Shown: positions 51,953 through 61,000 of the stretch, piece after piece
How the letters are laid out: the number at the start of each line of letters is the position of its first letter
How positions within the stretch are numbered: position 1 is the first letter of the stretch
Source: Bacteroidales bacterium
GTDB taxonomy: Bacteria; Bacteroidota; Bacteroidia; Bacteroidales; UBA10428
Length of the DNA stretch: 64,000 bases
NCBI GenBank assembly: GCA_035299085.1
Contig: DATGXG010000063.1
Coordinates: 1 to 64,000, forward strand
Direction: 5' to 3'
Notes under the pieces: model-generated
Told to the model about the DNA's origin: nothing
Databases searched by the model: none
What the model saw: the letters and a program-made list of their open reading frames with translations, nothing else
Made by a program: the position numbers and the translations under genes

Positions 51953-52669
51953 CTATCCGATTAACCTCATGCGATACGCATTCATTGCCGTAAAGCCCAG
52001 TTTCTTAATCAGCTTATAATTAACAATGGCACCTACAGGGGCCCCGATAACGGGAACCAGTTGGGCCATTTTAGCCAGGTCTATGTAGTCCCTGTATTCC
52101 TGCTGAAATGTTCTCCAATCAAACTCATGTATGTCATCCGGGAGTTTCGCGCTTTTTTTATCCCAATCTGCCATTTTTAAATAGACATTTTTGCGGTGAA
52201 TGTCGCTTGAAAAAGCCAGTTCAAAAATATGGAGGATATATATTCTTTCCTTGTAGTTTTTTATATCAAATCCATATATTGAGCCGATATCATATAATAA
52301 CTTCAGTTTTATACCGATTAAAATCGGAAAGTCGGCAAGTCCGAGCAAAAACCCTCCTGCACCGGTGATTCCGCCTTCAACAGCAGCTGTTGTCCGATAG
52401 AACTCGGTTCGTTTGATAACAGTTTTTTCTAGCAATTCCAAAGATTTTTCATCGGGTTGTTTAAAAGTGGTGTAGGTAGCACCGAACAACACAACTCGAA
52501 CCATTTGTTTGAGCGTTGTGGTTATTGCTTTATGAATTTTTTCGGGTATCCATTTATTAATACGGTCCTGGATACTTTTTGACATTCTGCCCAGGATGGA
52601 TGGTTTACGCATCATAGCTTTTTGCCATCTCTTCATTTCCGCAATTGCATCTTTGGTATACTGATCCAT
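51953..52669 (-). CDS. EcsC family protein
   Basis: The 238-residue protein has the EcsC pattern: GGITGAGGFLLGLADFPILIGIKLKLLYDIG in the middle (a Gly-rich hydrophobic run), SSDIHRK, and a second hydrophobic segment MAQLVPVIGAPVGAIVNY near the end. In Bacillus the ecs locus links an ABC transporter with EcsC, but the biochemical role of EcsC is not known. It is convergent with the alpha/beta hydrolase (stop codons adjacent). No ABC genes are adjacent here. Confidence 0.8.
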   Translation of the reverse strand: MDQYTKDAIAEMKRWQKAMMRKPSILGRMSKSIQDRINKWIPEKIHKAITTTLKQMVRVVLFGATYTTFKQPDEKSLELLEKTVIKRTEFYRTTAAVEGGITGAGGFLLGLADFPILIGIKLKLLYDIGSIYGFDIKNYKERIYILHIFELAFSSDIHRKNVYLKMADWDKKSAKLPDDIHEFDWRTFQQEYRDYIDLAKMAQLVPVIGAPVGAIVNYKLIKKLGFTAMNAYRMRLIG

Positions 52670-52821
52670 GCAGAAAGAACATAAGGCGCTTGCATTTGTT
52701 TCAGGGTCGCTTAAAACGAAGTTAGCGATACTAATATTTGAATTGAGAAATTATATTAAGCAGGAATAATGTTTATATTCGAATTACAAACACCCAACGG
52801 TCAATTCACCCAAACGACCTC

Positions 52822-53385
52822 ATGAAGTCAGTATTTAAAATTTTTATTCTTTTACTGGCCTATGCATGCAACGCTCAGGGCCGAAATGTTGTTAATCATG
52901 ATTTATCATTATCCAGGATAATTGACTCGCTTAAAATCGACAAGAACACCATTTCAATCCTTATCGATAAATCGGATTACAGGCTTTATATCTGCAGCAA
53001 TGAAAAAATAATCAAAGAGTATCCGGTTGTTTTCGGGAAAAAAGACAACCAGGATAAATTGATGCAGGGCGATAAGTGCACTCCGGAAGGCAAATTCAAT
53101 ATCATCTCGAAATACCCGCACAAGGAGTGGTCAAAATTCATCTGGATCAATTACCCGAACCAGGATTCATGGAGAAAACATAATGAGGCAAAAAAGAACG
53201 GTACGATTCCAAAAAATGCTGAGATTGGTGGCAGCGTGGGCATCCATGGCGTTCCAAAAGGAATGGATTACCTCATTGATTTGAAATATAACTGGACGCT
53301 GGGATGTATTTCGTTAAAAAATAAAGATGTGAATGAAATTTATCCGTATATAAACAAAAATACGGTGATAGAAATCCGGAAGTAA
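52822..53385 (+). CDS. L,D-transpeptidase (YkuD family)
   Basis: The 187-residue exported protein has a signal segment (residues about 1-19) and a YkuD catalytic domain (about 43-187): IHGVPKG (His142) and LGCISL (Cys162), the His and Cys of the L,D-transpeptidase motif, after IDKSDYRLYI. These enzymes crosslink peptidoglycan 3-3 or attach lipoproteins to it. The enzyme sits with a small lipoprotein gene 9 bases downstream. The motif HXGVPKG...GC is intact. Confidence 0.9.
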   Translation: MKSVFKIFILLLAYACNAQGRNVVNHDLSLSRIIDSLKIDKNTISILIDKSDYRLYICSNEKIIKEYPVVFGKKDNQDKLMQGDKCTPEGKFNIISKYPHKEWSKFIWINYPNQDSWRKHNEAKKNGTIPKNAEIGGSVGIHGVPKGMDYLIDLKYNWTLGCISLKNKDVNEIYPYINKNTVIEIRK

Positions 53386-53394
53386 TAAATCTGA

Positions 53395-54189
53395 ATGCGT
53401 CAACTATCTTTATATACGTGTGAGTTAATAAGAGTATTCTTAATTTTTTGCATTCCTTTTTTGCAGGGCTGTAATTCGAATGCTGTTAGACAGGAAGAAA
53501 ATAAAATCCGCTTCTCAGCTTATTTTATTCCTGTAGAGGGCGGACATATCGATATGAAATTGGACAGTATTACTCCTGTGGATAGTTTAATACCCCAATT
53601 AAGATACAAAAACCAATTATATGAAACCTACAAAGGTTATTGGATCGGATATAATGATTTAATGTTTTCAATTGCCGTGTATTCTGAAAGGGCAATAAAA
53701 CCGTTAATTGATTTTATTGATACAACAAATATTGAATCCAGAATACCGGCTATATATACATTGCACTTAATAGGGATTAATTGCAGAATAGCAGGAAGAA
53801 CATATGAACAATTTTCCAATAAACAAGCACGCCGGGCGCTTCTAAGCCTTTTAGTGAAATATGATAGTCTCCAGCCTCTGATAATGTCATTATTGAACAG
53901 AGACCCAAAAGAATCTGATATTCCGGTTCTTTTGAATATCATGGATTCGGTAAAAACAAATTGCTGGGCGATAACAAAAGCCTTGAACACTTACCATCTC
54001 AAAGATGCGCCTGTTAAAACAGAATCATCCTGGGATTATCTTCTGTACAGTTTTCCGGAAAGGGTTTCAGACGATCAGGCTATTCTATATAAAAAGTTAT
54101 GGCTTGATTGGTGGAAAAAACAAGATGATTCATATAAGGAATACTTAAAAAAAAGCAACATCAAAATAAAAGATTCAGTATACAATTAG
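53395..54189 (+). CDS. Lipoprotein with helical (HEAT-like) repeats, unknown function
   Basis: The 264-residue protein has a lipobox LQGC (Cys about 26) after a hydrophobic N terminus, then a mainly helical body (FSIAVYSERAIKPLIDFI, IYTLHLIGIN, LLSLLVKYDSLQPLI) resembling HEAT-like repeats. No recognised enzyme motif. It is 9 bases after the L,D-transpeptidase and may be its partner at the envelope. Base composition is AT-rich compared with neighbours. Confidence 0.6.
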   Translation: MRQLSLYTCELIRVFLIFCIPFLQGCNSNAVRQEENKIRFSAYFIPVEGGHIDMKLDSITPVDSLIPQLRYKNQLYETYKGYWIGYNDLMFSIAVYSERAIKPLIDFIDTTNIESRIPAIYTLHLIGINCRIAGRTYEQFSNKQARRALLSLLVKYDSLQPLIMSLLNRDPKESDIPVLLNIMDSVKTNCWAITKALNTYHLKDAPVKTESSWDYLLYSFPERVSDDQAILYKKLWLDWWKKQDDSYKEYLKKSNIKIKDSVYN

Positions 54190-54266
54190 GTTTTTATTCT
54201 TTTTTATGAGAACATCCCTGTTCTGAGTAAATATTATTCTTTCGACTTCTTTTTAATAAAAATTGC

Positions 54267-54479
54267 ATGAAATTCAACGATTTCCAACGCGATAGTCTGA
54301 GAGATGATCCTGATAATTACAGGTTAGTATTCTTCTATTTCAATTCAAAAGATTCAAGAGTCCTTGTTCCTAAAAGATTTCGGAACTCCGGCTGGACTTT
54401 CAATTTTGCCAATCCATTCACGTATTTAATCCTGATTGGAGTTGTTTTGTTTATTGGTTTGGTGGTTCTTTTCGCTTAA
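54267..54479 (+). CDS. DUF5808-like small membrane protein
   Basis: A 70-residue protein: YRLVFFYFNSKDSRVLVPKR, then GWTFNFANP, and a C-terminal transmembrane helix (ILIGVVLFIGLVVLF). The motif FNSKDSRVLVPKR...GWTFNFA is like the DUF5808 pattern. Function unknown. It sits before a DUF4386 and a DUF2938 gene. Confidence 0.6.
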   Translation: MKFNDFQRDSLRDDPDNYRLVFFYFNSKDSRVLVPKRFRNSGWTFNFANPFTYLILIGVVLFIGLVVLFA

Positions 54480-54500
54480 GGCCGGGGCTACTCCAATAGA

Positions 54501-55274
54501 TTGAACTTAATTAAAACTGAATTGTCTCTAATAAAATTCAGTTTCAAATCCCTATTTTCCAAACCATTAAAACCAAACCCCATTAATACTACCCGTAAAA
54601 CCTCGCTGGTCTTTGGATTATTTTTTGCAGGTACTTTTGTGTTTTCCATACCTGCCCTGTTTTTCTACGATCCATTATTTAAAAGCAATGAATACCTTGT
54701 TCTCGGCGGATTTGACACACGGATTTCAATAGGTGCGTTATTCGAAATATTATTGGCCATTTGTAACATCGCCACTGCTGTTGTTATTTTCCCGGTTTTC
54801 AAACGTGTCAGTGAATCGGTATCTCTCGGTTATGTGGCATCGCGGACAGTAGAGTCCTTACTGATTCTTACAGGTGTGATCAGTCTGATGTCAGTTATGA
54901 GTTTCCGGGCCGGATTCATTTCAGGGGGTGATACACACGACTTGCTTATGACAAAGCAACTATTCGTTACTTTTCACGACTGGACATTCCTCCTTGGACC
55001 CCAGTTTTGCTCCGGTTTTGGTAACGGCATGCTACTGGGATATCTTATGTATAGATCAGGGGCTGTCCCAAAACGTTTAGCGTTAATCGGACTTATCGGA
55101 GGTCCATTGGCATTCCTGGGAGGAATAATGGTGTTATTTGATGTACTTAAACCCCTGAGTCCGGGTTTGTTTGCTTTTACAGCACTTGAAATCATCTGGG
55201 AGCTTTCAATCACTTTTTATTCCATTTTCAAGGGCTTCAGCTCATCTCCGTTGCTTGATTCAAAAATCAGCTGA
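54501..55274 (+). CDS. DUF4386-like multi-span membrane protein
   Basis: The 257-residue protein has about six to seven hydrophobic helices. ISIGALFEILLAICNIATAVVIF and GYVASRTVESLLIL are features I recognise from DUF4386 proteins. The start is TTG at 54501, since the next ATG is in the middle of the protein. Function unknown. Ends six bases before the start of the DUF2938 gene. Confidence 0.65.
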   Translation: MNLIKTELSLIKFSFKSLFSKPLKPNPINTTRKTSLVFGLFFAGTFVFSIPALFFYDPLFKSNEYLVLGGFDTRISIGALFEILLAICNIATAVVIFPVFKRVSESVSLGYVASRTVESLLILTGVISLMSVMSFRAGFISGGDTHDLLMTKQLFVTFHDWTFLLGPQFCSGFGNGMLLGYLMYRSGAVPKRLALIGLIGGPLAFLGGIMVLFDVLKPLSPGLFAFTALEIIWELSITFYSIFKGFSSSPLLDSKIS

Positions 55275-55281
55275 TCCCCTT

Positions 55282-55779
55282 ATGAATTATCGTCATTTTC
55301 TTGCTGCAGTATGCATAGGTTTTGGCGCAACGTTGTTCACTGATCTCTGGAACCTTTTCCTTAAACGAAGTTTCAATATCCGGTCACTTGATTTTTGCCT
55401 GCTGGGGCGTTGGATATTGTATATGCCTCATGGTAAATTCATTCATGATAATATAAAAATGGCCCAACCAAAGTCCTATGAGTGTGCAATTGGATGGCTG
55501 GCCCATTACAGCATTGGGATTTCACTTACAGTTTTCTTTGTTCTGTTCGTGATCCTGAATTGGATCAGGTTGACTATTTTCTCAGCCCTGTTATACGGTA
55601 TCTGTACAGTCGTATTTCCCCTATTTGTTTTGCAGCCTTCGCTGGGATTAGGCCTTGCTTCATCAAAAACTCCCATACCTGCACAAGCGAGGTTCAAAAG
55701 TCTCATGACCCACTTCTTTTTTGGACTGGGCATTTGGCTTTTTGCGAGTGTGGCGAAATATTTCTTCAAATTGTATTAA
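55282..55779 (+). CDS. DUF2938-like membrane protein
   Basis: The 165-residue protein starts MNYRHFLAAVCIGFGATLF and continues with DLWNLFLKR, LLGRWILYMPHGKFIHD, IGWLAHYSIGI and LQPSLGLGLASSKTP, all parts of the DUF2938 pattern. Four to five transmembrane helices. ATG 55282 is chosen over the longer frame from 55171, which overlaps the DUF4386 gene by 100 bases. Function unknown. Confidence 0.75.
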   Translation: MNYRHFLAAVCIGFGATLFTDLWNLFLKRSFNIRSLDFCLLGRWILYMPHGKFIHDNIKMAQPKSYECAIGWLAHYSIGISLTVFFVLFVILNWIRLTIFSALLYGICTVVFPLFVLQPSLGLGLASSKTPIPAQARFKSLMTHFFFGLGIWLFASVAKYFFKLY

Positions 55780-55902
55780 CCAGGCCGAATCGCAAAAATC
55801 TTCATGTTGCTTAATTATTATAGAGGTCGATTTTAGCTTAAATGAAACTGACTACTTGAAAGTCTCGTTTAAAAAAAATATTGACCACTATAAACCTCAA
55901 AA

Positions 55903-57975
55903 ATGAACCAATTTTACAAAAACCTGATCAGTGTTATTACTTTTGTAATAGCCTTCACAATTGCCGCAAGCGCACAATACACCATCCAGGACAGTGATGT
56001 CACAGTCGAAAATGGCATTATTACTCAATGTAACACTGCTTCTTCGGATTGGGGAACAGGAGAACTGAATATCCCCGCGGTGCTTGACGGACAGAATGTA
56101 AAAGGTATCAGTTACAATGTGTTTTCATCAAAAGGTATTACAAAATTAACCCTGGCCGAAGGTATTGAAGAAATTAAAGCGTATTCATTCGGTTCAAATC
56201 CTATCATTGAAATCCACTTTCCGGCCAGTCTTCTGAAAATTAACGCCGGTGTATTTGAACATTGCTCCCTGACCAAAATTACGTTGCCGGTTAACATTGA
56301 ATATATCGGCAGCAGCGCTTTTGGCTACAACTCAATTGACAGTGTTGTTATCCCTCAAAGTGTAGCTTACCTGGGTAAAAGTATCTTTCAGCATAATAAT
56401 GTAAAGCATGTTGAATTTGAAGAAAACAGTAACATCCGGTTAATCGATGAGAATTGTTTCCAGGACGGTGGTTACTCAAGCCTTACATCCGTCACTCTTC
56501 CAACCAATATGAACCCCGGATTTACCGCATACAGGGATTTACAAGGTAATGTGTATAATGAAGGAAATTCAATCACGGATTTTTCAGGTATATATTTTGC
56601 CGATATCCCGCCTCACATTCTGACCACAAAAGATGTGCAGTTTAACAATGACCAGATTATTGATTATTCAGGAAGCTACCCGAAAATTATTATTCCGCAT
56701 GAAATAGACGGAATTGCAATTAATACCATTCCGGGCGCCTCCTTTGATTATCGGACAATCATCGAAGTAAATTTTTCTGAAGGAATCACATCAATTGATT
56801 TCAATGCCTTTGCCTATTGCCATATCAAAAAAATAACTCTGCCAAATTCTCTGGTATCCCTTGGTTCCGGGGCGTTTATGAATAATCTGATCGATACGCT
56901 TCAATTGCCTGAGAATTTGAATTCAGTTGGAGGCAATGCCTTTCAGTATAATGTACTCAAATATGTCCGGATACCGGGAAGTCTTACTCATTTGGAATCA
57001 TGCGTTTTTCAGAACAATTTACTGGACAGCATTTATATACCTGAAACTGTTATTTCTATAGGTAGTTGTGCTTTTGCCGATAATCAGTTATCCGGTATAT
57101 TCCTTAATAATACAATCAATTCTGTCGGAACTTTTGCATTCTCTAATAATTTAATTAACAGGGTAACGCTTTCCGAAAACATGACAAACCTGAGTATTGG
57201 AGTTTTTGAGAACAACAAATTGGATTCGTTAATTCTTCCGGCCGGTATTCTGTCAATTGACGACCGTGCCTTTAACGGCAATTCTTTGCGAAACATCATC
57301 TTACCCGATCATATCAATTTTATTGGTAAGAAAGCGTTTGCGGGAAATGTGGGGTTAGCTTCCGTGGAATTACCCGATGTTACCAGGGACGGATATACAT
57401 TCATCAATTGGCAAAATAACAGCGATTCAAGCTCTGTTACAAGAATATTGGATTTTGATGCTTCATACGAAGCCCTGTTTACTATAAATTCATATGATGT
57501 GATTTTTACTTCCGGAGGTAACGGAATATTGGCAGGAGATACGATCCAGGTTGTTGAATATGGAAATGACGCAACCGGGGTCCACGCGATACCGAATCAG
57601 GGTTATCATTTTCAGAAATGGCAAAATAGTATAACCGGTGATTCAGTCTCTGCAAGCAATCCGCTTGTAATTTATAATGTGAATAAAGATACAGCCCTGG
57701 AAGCTGTATTTGTAAAAGATATAACAACATTAACAGGTGACCAGGAAATCAGTCTGGTGCTATACCCTAACCCGGTAATTCATACGCTTAACATAAAATC
57801 TCAGGTGAAAATCAGGTCTGTTGAAATAATAAACGGTAATGGTTCTATCATCTGTCGGAATGATGTAAACCAAACACAGGTCAGTCTGAGTATGAAAAAC
57901 GTTGCGCCTGGGATCTATTTTGTGAAAGTTGGCGTTGAAAATAGTTTTATTATAAGAAAAGTTGTGGTTGAGTAG
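55903..57975 (+). CDS. BspA-like LRR surface protein with T9SS sorting domain
   Basis: The 690-residue protein has a signal peptide (about residues 1-24), a long run of LRR_5 repeats (about 60-480; IPQSVAYLGKS, LPENLNSVGG, LPAGILSIDD), an InlB-like beta-repeat (about 500-600; YTFINWQNNSDSS, YHFQKWQ) and a C-terminal type IX secretion domain (about 615-690; YPNPVIHTLNIKS, GIYFVKV, KVVVE). BspA family proteins are usually surface adhesins. The T9SS domain shows export to the cell surface. Two different palindromic/tandem repeats follow the stop. Confidence 0.92.
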   Translation: MNQFYKNLISVITFVIAFTIAASAQYTIQDSDVTVENGIITQCNTASSDWGTGELNIPAVLDGQNVKGISYNVFSSKGITKLTLAEGIEEIKAYSFGSNPIIEIHFPASLLKINAGVFEHCSLTKITLPVNIEYIGSSAFGYNSIDSVVIPQSVAYLGKSIFQHNNVKHVEFEENSNIRLIDENCFQDGGYSSLTSVTLPTNMNPGFTAYRDLQGNVYNEGNSITDFSGIYFADIPPHILTTKDVQFNNDQIIDYSGSYPKIIIPHEIDGIAINTIPGASFDYRTIIEVNFSEGITSIDFNAFAYCHIKKITLPNSLVSLGSGAFMNNLIDTLQLPENLNSVGGNAFQYNVLKYVRIPGSLTHLESCVFQNNLLDSIYIPETVISIGSCAFADNQLSGIFLNNTINSVGTFAFSNNLINRVTLSENMTNLSIGVFENNKLDSLILPAGILSIDDRAFNGNSLRNIILPDHINFIGKKAFAGNVGLASVELPDVTRDGYTFINWQNNSDSSSVTRILDFDASYEALFTINSYDVIFTSGGNGILAGDTIQVVEYGNDATGVHAIPNQGYHFQKWQNSITGDSVSASNPLVIYNVNKDTALEAVFVKDITTLTGDQEISLVLYPNPVIHTLNIKSQVKIRSVEIINGNGSIICRNDVNQTQVSLSMKNVAPGIYFVKVGVENSFIIRKVVVE

Positions 57976-57981
57976 CATGTA

Positions 57982-58003
57982 GAGACGCGATTTATCGCGT
58001 CTC
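57982..58003. repeat. Palindrome GAGACGCGA-TTTA-TCGCGTCTC
   Basis: Nine-base perfect arms with a four-base loop 6 bases after the stop of the BspA-like gene. It could act as a terminator hairpin without a T tract, but the same word is known to me as a dispersed element in Bacteroidota. Confidence 0.8.
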
Positions 58004-58057
58004 CTAACCGTGTATGAGGTCAGAGATACCAACAGGTCAGATTGCCGCATAATGATC

Positions 58058-58091
58058 CGACTCTGACAGGTCTGCGACTCTTTCAGGTCAG
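58058..58091. repeat. Tandem 17-base direct repeat
   Basis: CGACTCTGACAGGTCTG (58058-58074) is followed immediately by CGACTCTTTCAGGTCAG (58075-58091), 14 of 17 identical. It lies just past the end of the hybrid sensor gene on the opposite strand. Confidence 0.75.
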
Positions 58092-58098
58092 ATAACTG

Positions 58099-61000
58099 TC
58101 ACGTTTTGATTTCACCCACAAACTGAATCGGGGTTTTATTGAATTTCTTTTTGAAGCAGCGTGTAAAGTAACTGTGATCATTAAACCCTACCATGGTGGC
58201 AATTTCAGCTATGCTGATGTCTTTGTTCTTCATCAATCTTGCAGCCTCTGTAATTCTTACGTTACGGATAAATTCATTGGGTGACATACCGGTAAGGCTT
58301 TGGATCTTGCGATATAATGTTGAATGACTGATATGGATCTTTTCGAGCATCATAGTTACGTTGAACTCCGGATCTTCAATATTTTCCGTGATCAGTCCGA
58401 TGATCTGCTGCATAAAATCCACATTGATCTGTGACAATCCCCCGGGATTAAATTCAGAGCCAATCCCTCCTGAGAATTTTTCTTTAATGATTTCCCTTTG
58501 TTTCTTCAACGAATCAATCCTGGCTTTCAGCAATTTCAGGTCCAATGGCTTGGCTATATATGAATCAGCTCCGGCCAGGTATCCTTCATACCGGTCATCA
58601 TTAGTGAATTTGGCCGTCAGCAGAATGATCATAATGTGGTTCACATTAAAATCAGCCTTTAATTTCTTACACATCTCAAATCCGTTCATTCCGGGCATCA
58701 TTACATCACTCACTATCAGATCGGGATGTTGTGAACACGCGGCTTCATATCCTTCAATTCCGTCCCTGGCTTCAGATATTTTATAGAATCTTGATAAATG
58801 CTTACTTATAAGTTTTCTTAATTCATTGTTGTCTTCGACAACAAGCACCGAGAAATCCGAATCCGCCACTAATCCGCTTTCTGATTCAGGTGTGTCGTCT
58901 GAAACCAGTATTTCATCAAGAACTACCTTAAATTCACCGGCAGGATGATTGGGTAAAACGGTTTGCTCATCTTTAACTTCCTTTAAATTTTTGTTCAGGG
59001 GTATGCGGATTGTAAACATGCTCCCTTCGCCCTCCTTATTACTTTTCACGGTGATTGTACCCTGGTGAAGGTCGACTATGTTCTTAACCAGATGAAGGCC
59101 GATCCCCACACCGAATGTTCTTCCCGTAACCGAACTTACCTGGTAAAAACGATCGAAAATGTGTTCGATCTCTTTTTCGGAGATACCATAGCCGGTATCT
59201 TTAACAACTATTTCAATAAACTCTTTGCCCTCAGTCTTTAAAAGCGAATATTCAACCTGGACACATCCGCCTTCATTTGAATATTTAAAAGCATTGCTGA
59301 CCAGGTTGGTCAGAATCGTTTCGATTTTTTCCACATCGCAATAAATGGCCTTATTTATTTTTCCGTTGACAGTGAAGACCATGTTCTTCCGCTTGGCCAG
59401 TGGCTGAAACAGCTCCTTCAGCTTTTCGAAAACTTCATCAATATATGTAAGTTCGATATCCAGCCTCATATCACCGGATTCAATCTTCCTGAAATCGAGG
59501 AGTTGCTTTATAAGTGTTATCAGCCGGTTTACGTTCATCCAGATGGACTGCAATGTGTTTTTATCCACACCGGGTTTTTCATTCAGCTCTTCAACACCGC
59601 ATGAAATAATCGACAAAGGAGTGAGCAGCTCGTGTGAAACATTTGTAAAAAACCTCAATTTGAATTCGTTTATGTTTTCGTTCTTTACCCGTTCTAGTTT
59701 CTCAATTTCAAAAGCCTGTTTGATTTTCAGGTTATTCATGCGGAACCAGAAGATCATATAAATAATTGACAGAAAAAGTAACAGGTAAATGGTTATTGCA
59801 ACTTTAGTTAAAAACGGTGAAGGTTTCACAACAAGGATAAGGCGAACCGGTTGTTCATTCCATATCCAGCTGTTATTGGCAGCCTTGACAAGGAATGTAT
59901 ATTTTCCCGGGGGTACATTAGTATACACAGCTGTCCGGTTGTTGCAATCCGACATGATCCAGTCGTTATCAAACCCTTCGAGCTTATGCATGAATTTGTT
60001 GTTTTTTGCCTGTGAGTATGACAACGCTGAAAAGCTGACCGAAAAGTTATTTTCCTGGTTTGAAAGAACAAGCCTGTTATCCTGTATTCGCTCTGCCTCA
60101 ACAGGTTCATTGTTGATCTCAATTTTTGTTACCACCACAGGAGGTAAATAGAGGTTGGGCTGAAATTCTTCGGGATTAAACCGGTTAAAGCCATGAAGAC
60201 CGCCGATATATATTCTTCCCTGGTTGTCCTTATAAGAGGCTCCAAGGTTGAATATATTACCCTGTAGCCCGTCATCAACGGTGAAATTCTGAATGTTCAA
60301 ATCCTCGTTCTCGACAACAAGCCTCACCAGTCCCTTATTCGTGGTAGCCCAAATTGCGTTTGAATTATCAGGAATCAGGTTATACACCGTATTGCCGGTG
60401 AATTCCATCACTTTCGGGAAATTCCTGAAGGAATTGGTTTTGCGGTCGTATTGAATAATGCCATCTGTGCCTGTTCCAATCCATATTCTGTTTTTATTGT
60501 CCTCTACAATCACATTGACTGTATGGCCGCTCACCCTGAGTTTAGAAAGGCCGAAATCGTTAATGGTTTCAAATTTCAGCGAAGCATGATCCTTTAAATC
60601 ACTTTTCAGCCGGCTGATTCCTCCGTCTTCTGTTGCAATCCAAAGAACGTGCTGTGAATCGATCAGAATGGAAGTAATATTTTTACCGCATATCGAGTTG
60701 GGATCCCTGCTATCGGGCAAGTACTTATACGTATCGAATTTGTCAATTTCATGATTGTAAACCAGTTTAATCAATCCTTCGCTGGTTCCGACCCATAAGC
60801 AGTTATACCTGTCTTCGGCAATGCAATTCACCGAATACGGCGGCGGGCCCTGTGAAAAGAAATATCTTGAAACGATGTTCTGCAGCTTTCCTGTTTTACC
60901 GTCCTTTTTATAAAGTCCGAGGTAACGGGTTCCAAACCATAAATTTTCACGTGAATCCTTAAAGATGCAGAATACGGAATTATTTTCCGATGTGAATTCA

